Of a stretch of DNA of 48,666 nt, positions 31,423-39,530 are shown piece after piece (within the stretch, counting starts at the first letter, position 1; each line of letters opens with the position of its first letter). Below the pieces are notes generated by a model. It was not told the origin of the DNA, ran no database searches, and worked only from the letters and a program-made list of their open reading frames with translations. The translations under genes were made by a program, and so were the position numbers. The stretch covers positions 1 to 48,666 of the forward strand of contig CAYMWP010000015.1 of assembly GCA_964393895.1 (NCBI GenBank), read 5' to 3'. This stretch comes from B4-G1 sp964393895. Its GTDB lineage: Bacteria; Chloroflexota; Anaerolineae; B4-G1.

Positions 31423-33861
31423 ATGACACTCGAATCTGCCCCCCACAAAATATCGGCGCCACTGAACCTGCTGGTTCTGGCGCTTTTATGCGTTATTTTC
31501 GCGCAAGCTGTTGGGAGCGCAGCACGCACCTCTATCACCATTGACGAAGGCCTGCATATCACCAGCGGCTATACCATCCTGCGCACCGGCGACTTTCGAC
31601 TGGTCGAGGAGCACCCGCCGCTGGCCAAGGTGTTGGCCGCCCTTCCTTTGCTGACCGTCCCCGACCTCTCCGACCCGCGTACCCTGCCCCCCTGGGACGA
31701 AGCGGCCAAACCCACAACGGAAAGCCTGCCTCTCCTGCGGATGACCCAGCAGTGGCTCTATCCTTACCGGCCCATAGACCGGCTGGTGTTTGCCGCCCGG
31801 GTTCCATCAGCGTTTCTGGTCGTGCTGCTCAGCGTGGTCGTTTTCCGGTGGGCGACTGATCTCTGGGGCTGGAAGAGCGGCCTCCTGGCCCTCGTCCTCC
31901 TGGCCTTCGATCCCAATATCCTGGCCCACTCCGGAGTCGCCGGCACCGACCTGGGCGCGACTTGCTTCATCACGCTGGCGCTGTTTGCGCTGTCCCGCTT
32001 CCTGCGCCGCCCCACAATGCCGCGCCTGGTGTTCGCCGGCGTGACGCTTGGCCTGGCCCAGGGAGCCAAACTCTCGGCCCTGCTCCTGCTGCCGGTAGTG
32101 GCTCTGTTGATAGTGCTGGCTTTGTCACGCCGACGGTTTGTCTCCCTACTGCTGCTTCTGATCATTGCTGGGCTGGTTTTCTGGGGCATCTATGGGTTCG
32201 AGTTGGGCTCCATCCCCGGCATACCATTTCCAGTTCCGGCGGCCAGCCACGCCATCCCCTGGCTGCGTCTCCGCCAGCACATGGCCGACGGTCACGCCGC
32301 CTTTCTGATGGGCGAGAACAGTTCGCAGGGCTGGTGGTATTACTTTCCCGTTGCTTTTGCGCTAAAGACCCCCCTGCCGACCCTGGCGCTGCTCCTCGCC
32401 GCAACTATTGCTTTCTGGAAAGGGACGCGCCGCTCTCTGCGCGACGAAAGCGTCCTGTTTCTCTTCCCCTTGGTCTATGGAGCGAGCAGCCTGTTCAGTA
32501 ACCTAAACATCGGCTACCGCCACCTGCTGCCCATCCTCCCGCTCCTCTTTATCTTTATCTCGCGTTTGACGTTTCGCGCATCACGTTTGACGCCTGACGT
32601 TTTACGTTTTACGTTTCACGTCTCACGTCTCACGTTTTACGCTTTGCTTTTCTGGCTGGCCCTCTCCACTCTCCGCATCTCCCCCCACTACCTGGCCTAC
32701 TTTAACGAACTGGCCGGCGGGCCGGACAATGGCTACCGTTACCTGGCCGATTCCAACACCGATTGGGGACAGGCGTACAAAGATCTGGCCCGCTTCCAGC
32801 AGGAGAACGAGATAGGGCCGGTGCATCTCTCAGCCTTTATCTTTTACGACCCGGCGCTCTACGGCGTGGAGTACGAGCCGCTGACGCCGCTGCGGGGCGA
32901 CACGCCGGCCGTCTTTCCCTCTCGCTTCAACCCGCCGCCGGGCGATTACGTCATCAGCGCCACCACACTGGACGGCGTCCCCCTGGCCGACCCGGAGATG
33001 TACGACTGGTTCCGCAGGCGGGAGCCGGACGCCAAGATCGGTCACGCGCTGTTCTACTACCATGTCCCAGAGCAGTACCCCGCCCCCACCTGGCTGGCCC
33101 AGTGCACGGTCCCCGTACCTCCCCTCTCGCCCCAGGTCGCCGCCGAGGGATTTGGGCGCGACGACCTGCGCTTGATTTACTTTGACTGCACTCAAGCCTG
33201 GCTCTACCCCGACGGGGGGCAGTCGCCAGGGTGGTATGCTTTCTACCGGGGAGAGGAGACCGGGAACGAATTTGCACAAACGCACAAGTCGCTGGCCCGG
33301 CTGGCCTACGAACAGCGAATGCCGCGGGACGTGCCCCCTTTCACCGTCTACGCGTGGCCCCCTTTGGCCTCAGGTCGGCTGATGGATGGTGTGCAGACCG
33401 GCTCGGTAGTCGTGGCTCCCTCCGATTGGACGCCGGCGCAGGCAGAGGTGGAGGGCGCTGTTCTCTCTCCACCACTTACTCTTTCTGGCCCGCTGGCGTT
33501 CCTGGGCTATCGGCTGGAGGCAGTTGGTGCGGCGCCAGGTGAGACGCTGGCTCTGTGGACCTACTGGTCTGTGGTAGGTGACCCCGACAGCCCGCTATCG
33601 TTGATGGCTCACTTGCTGGATCGGGAGGGGCAGGCCGTAGCGGTGGGCGATGGGCTGGGCGCGCCGCTCGAAAACTGGCGGGAGGGCGACATCATCGTCC
33701 AGCGCCACATTCTAGAGATTCCACCGACCGCCACGTCTGGAACGTATTGGGTGCAGACAGGCGCTTATGCGCTGGCAGGCTTGGAGCGACTCGCCGTCAC
33801 GTCGGACGGGCAACCCATTGGCGACCGGATCGTGTTGGCGCGGTTGGAGGTTGACCAGTGA
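31423..33861 (+). CDS. GT39-type glycosyltransferase with C-terminal extension
   Basis: The 812-residue paralogue of the proteins at 27680 and 36116 has about 12 helices. The acidic motif is TIDEGLHITSG, and the second conserved motif is FDPNILAHSGVAGTD. It then has DSNTDWGQAYKDL, the cysteine motifs TWLAQC and FDCTQ, the WLYPDGGQSPGWY block and the locus-wide beta domain (FLGYRLEAVG, LMAHLLDREG, GTYWVQTGAY). ATG 31423 is chosen because the promoter -10 is at 31406-31411; the frame is open further upstream to TTG 31384, which is the -35 box. It carries the longest heptamer tract of the three paralogues. Its stop overlaps the next start (GTGA). Donor and acceptor are unknown. Confidence 0.85.
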   Translation: MTLESAPHKISAPLNLLVLALLCVIFAQAVGSAARTSITIDEGLHITSGYTILRTGDFRLVEEHPPLAKVLAALPLLTVPDLSDPRTLPPWDEAAKPTTESLPLLRMTQQWLYPYRPIDRLVFAARVPSAFLVVLLSVVVFRWATDLWGWKSGLLALVLLAFDPNILAHSGVAGTDLGATCFITLALFALSRFLRRPTMPRLVFAGVTLGLAQGAKLSALLLLPVVALLIVLALSRRRFVSLLLLLIIAGLVFWGIYGFELGSIPGIPFPVPAASHAIPWLRLRQHMADGHAAFLMGENSSQGWWYYFPVAFALKTPLPTLALLLAATIAFWKGTRRSLRDESVLFLFPLVYGASSLFSNLNIGYRHLLPILPLLFIFISRLTFRASRLTPDVLRFTFHVSRLTFYALLFWLALSTLRISPHYLAYFNELAGGPDNGYRYLADSNTDWGQAYKDLARFQQENEIGPVHLSAFIFYDPALYGVEYEPLTPLRGDTPAVFPSRFNPPPGDYVISATTLDGVPLADPEMYDWFRRREPDAKIGHALFYYHVPEQYPAPTWLAQCTVPVPPLSPQVAAEGFGRDDLRLIYFDCTQAWLYPDGGQSPGWYAFYRGEETGNEFAQTHKSLARLAYEQRMPRDVPPFTVYAWPPLASGRLMDGVQTGSVVVAPSDWTPAQAEVEGAVLSPPLTLSGPLAFLGYRLEAVGAAPGETLALWTYWSVVGDPDSPLSLMAHLLDREGQAVAVGDGLGAPLENWREGDIIVQRHILEIPPTATSGTYWVQTGAYALAGLERLAVTSDGQPIGDRIVLARLEVDQ
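32561..32641 (+). repeat. ACGTTTC-type heptanucleotide repeat inside the GT39 gene
   Basis: About 11 tandem heptamers (TTTGACG, TTTCGCG, TTTTACG, TTTCACG, TCTCACG) encode an Arg-, Phe- and Thr-rich stretch with RFTFHVSRLTFYA. It is about one 21-nt (seven-residue) unit or more longer than the tracts at the same site in the paralogues. Confidence 0.75.
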
Positions 33862-36119
33862 CGCGCATCTCTCGAATCATACGCTCATCCCTTTTTTGGT
33901 TGGCCGTCCTTTACCTTGCGGCCGGTCTCGCCTATGCACTGGTCACGCCGCTGTTCGAAAAGCCGGACGAGGACGGCCATTACGGCTACATCCTGCATCT
34001 GCGGGAACACGGTTCGTTGCCGCCGCTCTACTTTGCAGAGGGATTCTCGTCCGAGTACAAACAGCCTCCTTTGTATTACCTCCTCGCCTCGCTGCTGACC
34101 CGGTGGTTGCCCGAAACCGCCGAGCCGGAAAGCTTGCTTGCTACCAATCCTTATATGAACTTTTCGGTCCCGGGCTACCGCGAGGATAACCGCAACGTAT
34201 TTCTCCACCCGCCGCACATAACACCCCTGGTGCTGGGAAGCAGGCTGGTCTCTTTGCTCTTTGGCCTGGGGACGATGCTCGCCGCGTATTATCTCGCCTC
34301 CCAGTTGTTTCCGCGCCAGTCGTTGATCCCCATCGCCACGGCCGCCGTCGTCGGATTTCAGCCCAAGTTCCTGTACATTGCGACGGCCGTCAATAACGAC
34401 GCGGCGGCCGCTTTCTGGGGCGCGTTAACGGTCGCTCTCCTGGCGCGCCGCTTGCAAGGAGACGGGTTGCCTCACTTTGCCGCGCTCGTGGGCGCCATTA
34501 TTGGCCTGGCTAGCATCACCAAAGTGAGCTGTCTGCTATTTTTTCCTCTGACGGGGCTGGCGCTGCTCCTCATCCATCGCGGCCTGCGCCGTGACTTTTT
34601 CCGTGATGGTCTCGTTATCCTGGCCGTTGCCCTGCTCGTCGGCGGGTGGTGGTACGCGCGCAACACGTTGCTTTACGGTGACCCGTTGTCCACCCACGTG
34701 CACACCGTTACAGCGGCGGAGGTTCAGCCCCTTGCACAACGGTTCTGGCGCGACCTATCTAGCATCGAGCGCACATTTTGGGCTAACCTGAGCCGCACCT
34801 TTGTCAGCCCAACCCGCTTGGACAAGGCCCTCATCTGGTGGGGCCGCGTCAGCCTGGCGCTCCTCCTATTACGCATTACGTATTACGGCTTACGCTACGC
34901 ATTACGTCTCACTTTTCACGTTTCACGTTTCACGTTTCACGCCTGGCTCCTGTTGCTGAGTTGGCCCCTTACCTTTTTGCTCCTGCTGATCGCCTACTGG
35001 ACCCAAGAGGGGGCGTGGGCCTACGGACGGCTGCTGTTTCCGGCGCTTGCGCCGCTGGCGCTGCTTTTCGTCTTGGGATGGTCCGCGTTCCCCGCGCACT
35101 GGCAGCGGATAGTGTTGCCGTTTGGGGCCGGAGTGGTAGTGATCTTTGGCATCTTGGCCCCTCTCGTGAGCCTCTATCCGCTGTATCATCCCTGGCGCGA
35201 GTGGACGGAAGAGCAGATCGAGCATCCGGTAGGCAATATCTACGCGCAACCGGAGACCGGAACCCAGATCGCGCAACTAGTCGGTTATAGCCTGCCCGAG
35301 CCGTACACTCTCCCCGGTGCGTACCTGCCGGTCGAGCTATGCTGGAGGCCACTGGCCCAGACAGACGTACCCTACACAGTGTTCGTGCAACTTTTGGATC
35401 TCGGCCAGTTGGACGATCAGGCTTTTCCTGGGGTGTGGGGTCTGCGCAGGACGTATCCGGGGTTGGGCAACCTGCCCACAGATCGCTGGACACCCGACCG
35501 ACCGTTCTGTGATAAAGTCCTGGTACAGGTCTCTCTCGATACACCGACGCCGCTTGGCGCAGCCATCGAAGTGGGGTTCATTGATCCGCGGACCGATAAC
35601 CGCTTGCAGGCAACGAGCGCTGGGGGCGCCCCTCTCGATACCCCCTTCCTCCGGGGCGTGCCGGTGCTATCGCCCGACGAGCTGCTGGCGAGTGAATCGT
35701 CGCCACTCTACGTTCTGGATGGTGCGATCGGGCTCGATCGGCTGGAGGCGGAGCGGGGGGGGGAGACGATCACACTGACGTTGACCTGGCAATCGCTACA
35801 GCCCGTACCTTACGACGCCACGACCTTTGTCCACGTGAGAGGAGCGGACGGCGAGCTTTTGGCGCAGGTGGATCGCCAGCCGTTGGACGGACGGTTCCCC
35901 ACGTCCTATTGGCTCCCCGGTCAGGCGGTCACGGACACAATCAGTTTACTTCTGACCTCCACGTATGAAGGGCTACTGACGCTGAATGTGGGGATGTACA
36001 CCTGGCCATCGCTGGAGCGCTTGCCGGTCGTAGATGCGTCCAGCGCTCCTCAACCAGACAACGTAATAGCGCTTGACGTATCGGCGGCTCCAACCAGCGA
36101 GAAGGGAGTCGCGCCGTGA
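33858..36119 (+). CDS. GT-C membrane protein (DUF2142-like) with two C-terminal beta domains
   Basis: The 753-residue protein has about 11 helices to residue 440. The N-terminal motif FEKPDEDGHYGY (D37, E38) and KQPPLYYLLASLL match the DUF2142-like GT-C group, as does VGFQPKFLYIATAVNND. The extracytoplasmic end holds two copies of the locus-wide beta domain: the first around LVGYSLPEP, VFVQLLDLG and RTDNRLQ, the second around TFVHVRGADG, PLDGRFPTSYWLPGQ and LNVGMYTWPSLERLP. The GTG start overlaps the previous stop by 4 nt, and its own stop overlaps the next start, so three GT-C genes are translationally coupled. A heptamer tract at 34868-34941 is translated in a loop before a helix. Confidence 0.8.
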   Translation: MTRISRIIRSSLFWLAVLYLAAGLAYALVTPLFEKPDEDGHYGYILHLREHGSLPPLYFAEGFSSEYKQPPLYYLLASLLTRWLPETAEPESLLATNPYMNFSVPGYREDNRNVFLHPPHITPLVLGSRLVSLLFGLGTMLAAYYLASQLFPRQSLIPIATAAVVGFQPKFLYIATAVNNDAAAAFWGALTVALLARRLQGDGLPHFAALVGAIIGLASITKVSCLLFFPLTGLALLLIHRGLRRDFFRDGLVILAVALLVGGWWYARNTLLYGDPLSTHVHTVTAAEVQPLAQRFWRDLSSIERTFWANLSRTFVSPTRLDKALIWWGRVSLALLLLRITYYGLRYALRLTFHVSRFTFHAWLLLLSWPLTFLLLLIAYWTQEGAWAYGRLLFPALAPLALLFVLGWSAFPAHWQRIVLPFGAGVVVIFGILAPLVSLYPLYHPWREWTEEQIEHPVGNIYAQPETGTQIAQLVGYSLPEPYTLPGAYLPVELCWRPLAQTDVPYTVFVQLLDLGQLDDQAFPGVWGLRRTYPGLGNLPTDRWTPDRPFCDKVLVQVSLDTPTPLGAAIEVGFIDPRTDNRLQATSAGGAPLDTPFLRGVPVLSPDELLASESSPLYVLDGAIGLDRLEAERGGETITLTLTWQSLQPVPYDATTFVHVRGADGELLAQVDRQPLDGRFPTSYWLPGQAVTDTISLLLTSTYEGLLTLNVGMYTWPSLERLPVVDASSAPQPDNVIALDVSAAPTSEKGVAP
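34868..34941 (+). repeat. ATTACGC/ACGTTTC heptanucleotide repeat inside the DUF2142-like gene
   Basis: About ten tandem heptamers change from ATTACGC/TTACGCT words to TTTCACG words. They encode LRITYYGLRYALRLTFHV and a following SRFTFHA. The gene is from a different GT-C subfamily than the other carriers, so this tract was probably gained independently. Confidence 0.75.
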
Positions 36120-38479
36120 ACAAACACTCGCATACACTCATAGCGGCGCTGCTGCTGGGCCTCCTCTTCGCCCAGGCAATGACCAGCATCCCACACCTCT
36201 CCATTACTTTCGACGAGGATCTCCACATCTCCACCGGCTACGGCACACTGCGCACGGGCGACCTGCGCCTGGTCGAAGACCATCCGCCCTTGATAGGGCA
36301 CTGGATGAGCTGGCCATTGCTCCTCTCGCCCAATACACCAGACCCAGAGGACGTGCCCGCGTGGGAGCAGGGAGACCGGCGGCTGTTCGTGCGCAACGAA
36401 ATCTGGTGGAGCCGGCCCGTAGATTCGTGGACGGTTCCCCCCCGCATCCCGATTGCCTGGCTGGCTGTGCTGATGGGAGCCTTCCTCTTCCGCTGGGCCG
36501 CCGACTGGTTCGGGCCGCACGCGGGGCTGCTGGCCCTGGCGTTCTTTATCTTTGACCCCAACATCCTGGCCCACGGCACACTGGCCACTCTCGACCTGGG
36601 AGTCACCTGTTTCATCTTTGTCGCCATGTTCGGCGTCCATCGTCTCTTGCGCCGACCAAGTTGGTCCAATCTGGTCATAGGCGGGGTCTTTTTGGGATTG
36701 GCGCTGGGGGCAAAGGTCTCTGCCCTGATCGCGCTCCCCGTCAGCGTCGGGTTGATGGGCCTGTGGGGGCTGAAACGCTGGCGGAAAAAGCTGGTGGGCC
36801 GGTTGCTCGTCTATCTGGGCGCGGCCTTCCTGACGCTGTGGGCCATCCACCTCTTCGATTTTGGCCCTCCGCCGGGGTTCCCCATCCCGCTCCCCGCCCC
36901 AACGTACTGGAACTCTTTTCTGCGAGTGGGGCGGCACGTCTCCCGTGGCAACCCGGCCTACCTGCTGGGCGAGACCTACGTGGGAGGGCGGTGGTACTAT
37001 TTCCCCATCGTCTTTGCCCTCAAGACGCCCTTGCCCGCCATCGCCCTCATAGGAACCGGTATGGGCGCGTTCTTGCTATCCGCCTGGCGCAGCCCCAAAG
37101 AGCGCTGGCAAGTGCTCATCCTGGCGAGCCTGCCGGCAAGCTATTTCCTCATGAGTATGACGAACAAGATCAATCTGGGCTACCGGCACATCCTCCCCAT
37201 CGTGCCTTTCCTGTACCTCTTCATCGCCCGCCTTGTCCCACGTCCTGCGTCTCACGTTTCACGTTTTACGCACTACGTTTTACGCATCACGCTTTACGCC
37301 TTACTGCTCTGGCAGGCAATCGGCACCCTGCGCGTCTGGCCCTTCCACCTCACCTACTTTAACGAAGTCGCCGGAGGGCCAGAGAACGGCTACCGCTACC
37401 TGGCCGACTCGAACGTGGATTGGGGGCAGGCCTCGAAGGCGCTGCGGGGCTACCTGGCCGAACGGGACTGGCCGGAGGTGTGCTTTAGCAGCTTTACCTT
37501 CTTCATCCGGCCCGAGCTGTACGGAATTGAGGCCACACCGCTGCCTCCCCTGGCAGACGCGCCGGCCGTGCTGCCCACCCGCTTCAATCCCGCGCCGGGC
37601 ACCTACGTCATCAGCGCCTCCACCCTGCGCGGGCTGCAATTGATAGACCGCGAGATGTACAATTGGTTCTGGCACCGGGAGCCGGACGACGTGATCGCCA
37701 ACGCCATGCTCGTCTACCACGTCCGTGAGCGGGAGCCGAGGCCAACCTGGTTAGCCCAGTGCAGCGTGCCGGTCACACCGCTGTCGCCGGAGGCGGTGGC
37801 CGAGGGGTTTGGTCGGGATGACTTGCGCACGCTGGCTTTCGACTGCACCCGGAGCTGGCTCTACCCGAACAGCGGGGAGTCCGCCGGTTGGTACGTGCTG
37901 CACCGAGAAGCGATGGCCGAAGAAGACGGTTTCACTCAGCAGCGACTCGCTCTGGCCCGGCTCAGCTTTGAGCAAAAGATCCCGCGCGAGACCCCGCCTC
38001 TGATCATCTTCGAGTGGGACGCCGGGGAGGCTCTCACCCCCCGTTCCAGAGAGGCCTGGGCAGCTCCGATCGAGTGGCCGCCGGAGCGGGCGCTGGCCGA
38101 GGGAATCGCGGTTTCCGCCCCGCTCTCTCTGGACGGCCCGCTGGCGTTCCTGGGATACGAGGTGGCCCAGGGGGAGCAGGCTGTCAACTTGACGACTTAC
38201 TGGCAGGTGACAGGGCAGCCAGACCGACCTTTCTCGTTGATGGGCCACTTGTTGAACGCCGATGGTGTGCCCGTGTCCGTGGAGGATGGGTTGGGTGTTC
38301 CCTGGGACCAGTTACGGCCGGGGGACATTCTGGTACAATGCCACGCTCTCTCAGTTCCCTCGGAATTGCCGGGCGGCGAATACTGGCTCCAGACCGGTGC
38401 GTATTGGCTGGATACGATGGAGCGGTGGAGTGTTGAAGACGGAGATCGCCTCTTGCTGACGGCGGTGGAGGTTCCGTGA
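36116..38479 (+). CDS. GT39-type glycosyltransferase with C-terminal extension
   Basis: The 787-residue paralogue of the proteins at 27680 and 31423 has the motifs TFDEDLHISTG, FDPNILAHGTLATLD, DSNVDWGQASKAL, TWLAQC and FDCTRSWLYPNSGES. It closes with the locus-wide domain (FLGYEVAQGEQ, LMGHLLNADG, GGEYWLQTGAYWLDTMERW). About 12 helices precede residue 430. The N-terminus MNKHSHTLIAALLLG gives a short basic lead into the first helix, so the GTG start overlapping the previous stop (GTGA) is well supported. It is the last gene of the three-gene operon and converges on the flippase-like gene with 16 bp between stops. Confidence 0.86.
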   Translation: MNKHSHTLIAALLLGLLFAQAMTSIPHLSITFDEDLHISTGYGTLRTGDLRLVEDHPPLIGHWMSWPLLLSPNTPDPEDVPAWEQGDRRLFVRNEIWWSRPVDSWTVPPRIPIAWLAVLMGAFLFRWAADWFGPHAGLLALAFFIFDPNILAHGTLATLDLGVTCFIFVAMFGVHRLLRRPSWSNLVIGGVFLGLALGAKVSALIALPVSVGLMGLWGLKRWRKKLVGRLLVYLGAAFLTLWAIHLFDFGPPPGFPIPLPAPTYWNSFLRVGRHVSRGNPAYLLGETYVGGRWYYFPIVFALKTPLPAIALIGTGMGAFLLSAWRSPKERWQVLILASLPASYFLMSMTNKINLGYRHILPIVPFLYLFIARLVPRPASHVSRFTHYVLRITLYALLLWQAIGTLRVWPFHLTYFNEVAGGPENGYRYLADSNVDWGQASKALRGYLAERDWPEVCFSSFTFFIRPELYGIEATPLPPLADAPAVLPTRFNPAPGTYVISASTLRGLQLIDREMYNWFWHREPDDVIANAMLVYHVREREPRPTWLAQCSVPVTPLSPEAVAEGFGRDDLRTLAFDCTRSWLYPNSGESAGWYVLHREAMAEEDGFTQQRLALARLSFEQKIPRETPPLIIFEWDAGEALTPRSREAWAAPIEWPPERALAEGIAVSAPLSLDGPLAFLGYEVAQGEQAVNLTTYWQVTGQPDRPFSLMGHLLNADGVPVSVEDGLGVPWDQLRPGDILVQCHALSVPSELPGGEYWLQTGAYWLDTMERWSVEDGDRLLLTAVEVP
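37248..37300 (+). repeat. ACGTTTT-type heptanucleotide repeat inside the GT39 gene
   Basis: About seven heptamers (TCTCACG, TTTCACG, TTTTACG, CATCACG, CTTTACG) encode SHVSRFTHYVLRITLYA at the same place in the fold as the tracts at 28875 and 32561. Confidence 0.75.
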
Positions 38480-38495
38480 CGACTGACGTGGGGAG

Positions 38496-39530
38496 CTACG
38501 ATTCTTGTATAGTTCCCTCGGTATCGCTGCCCCGCTTTATCAACTCTGAAACGCCCAGGACGTTTGTAGAGATTATCCCCAGTAGCAACGGCCAGCCTGG
38601 CGCAAATAGCCGCTGAATCACGGCCGCCGAAAGCGCGACCTCGTCCGGCACCCCCAGTCGTATCAGCAGCAGGGTCAAGCTGGCGTCTCGTACGCCCAGC
38701 CCCATCGGAATCATCGAGAGGTTGCCGGCGGTGATCGAAATGGCGAGCACAGCCAACAGGCTGGACCAATGGATCGTTTGCCCCAGCATCAGCAGCACCA
38801 CGTAGAGCCGGACCGCGGCGACCGTCACATTGAGCCCGATCAAGAGCGCCGCGACGCCCAACCCCCGGAGCGGCGCACTGCGAAAGCCCATCTGAACCGT
38901 CTCGCCAAACCGCGCGAGGCGCAGGGTGAACTTTTGGAGCGGCAGCCGCTTCAGCAGGGGGGCGACCCAGGACGGCTGGATGAACCATGCCAGGCCCATC
39001 CCCGCCAAGAGAATAGCCAACAGCGCCAGCGGGGCCGCCAGCCCAACTTCTGGGAACAAGAAGACAACCCCTACGCCGGCGATCATCGCCGGGATCAGCA
39101 TGCCGAGCCAGGTCTCGAGGGCGACGAGCGCCGTGCCGACCGCCAGTGGGACGTGCATCACCTGCCGGTACAAATAGATACGGAGAGGAATCCCAAACTT
39201 GAGCGGGGTCACATAGTTCACGCTCAGGCTGGCGGTCAGCACCAGGTAGGCCTGCCCTATCGTCGTCGAGTATCCGCTGGCGCGCACCAGCACATAGATC
39301 GCCGCCGTGTACGTCGCCGTGCCCAGCGCCGACAGCAGCAGGATGAGCGCCAGGTAGAGCGGGGCGGTCTCCCGCAAGAGCGTCCAATCCATATCCCGCA
39401 GCAGGTAGGCCAACAAAACAGCACTCGCGATCCCAATCGCGAGGATGACGCCCACCATCATCCAAGAGCGCGATCTGCGGCGCGATGTTTCCGGCGGCGG
39501 ATCGGGAACGTGTTCCTGTGACTCAGCCAA
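38496..39530 (-). CDS. Flippase-like / LPG synthase TM-region protein (UPF0104)
   Basis: The 344-residue polytopic protein has about eight helices and is the third UPF0104 member in the window. Landmarks include SLSVNYVTPLKFGIPLRIYLYRQ, TALVALETWLGMLIPAM and MIPMGLGVRDASLTLLL. I chose TTG 39530, which overlaps the upstream gene's stop (TTGGCTGA); the frame remains open upstream but only inside that gene. It is the last gene of a five-gene minus-strand operon (GT2, GT4, methyltransferase, phosphatase-superfamily enzyme, flippase-like). Its pairing with the phosphatase-superfamily gene repeats the pairing at 20091-22738 in the opposite order. Confidence 0.8.
   Translation of the reverse strand: MAESQEHVPDPPPETSRRRSRSWMMVGVILAIGIASAVLLAYLLRDMDWTLLRETAPLYLALILLLSALGTATYTAAIYVLVRASGYSTTIGQAYLVLTASLSVNYVTPLKFGIPLRIYLYRQVMHVPLAVGTALVALETWLGMLIPAMIAGVGVVFLFPEVGLAAPLALLAILLAGMGLAWFIQPSWVAPLLKRLPLQKFTLRLARFGETVQMGFRSAPLRGLGVAALLIGLNVTVAAVRLYVVLLMLGQTIHWSSLLAVLAISITAGNLSMIPMGLGVRDASLTLLLIRLGVPDEVALSAAVIQRLFAPGWPLLLGIISTNVLGVSELIKRGSDTEGTIQES

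Noticed and set aside
32561..32641. CRISPR array or phage-type repeat
   Set aside because: The units are 7 nt without spacers, are translated in frame and recur in homologous genes.
36050..36937. 295-residue minus-strand frame opposite the GT39 gene
   Set aside because: Low-complexity Gln/Glu/Arg composition typical of antisense frames, and the plus-strand protein has clear family motifs.
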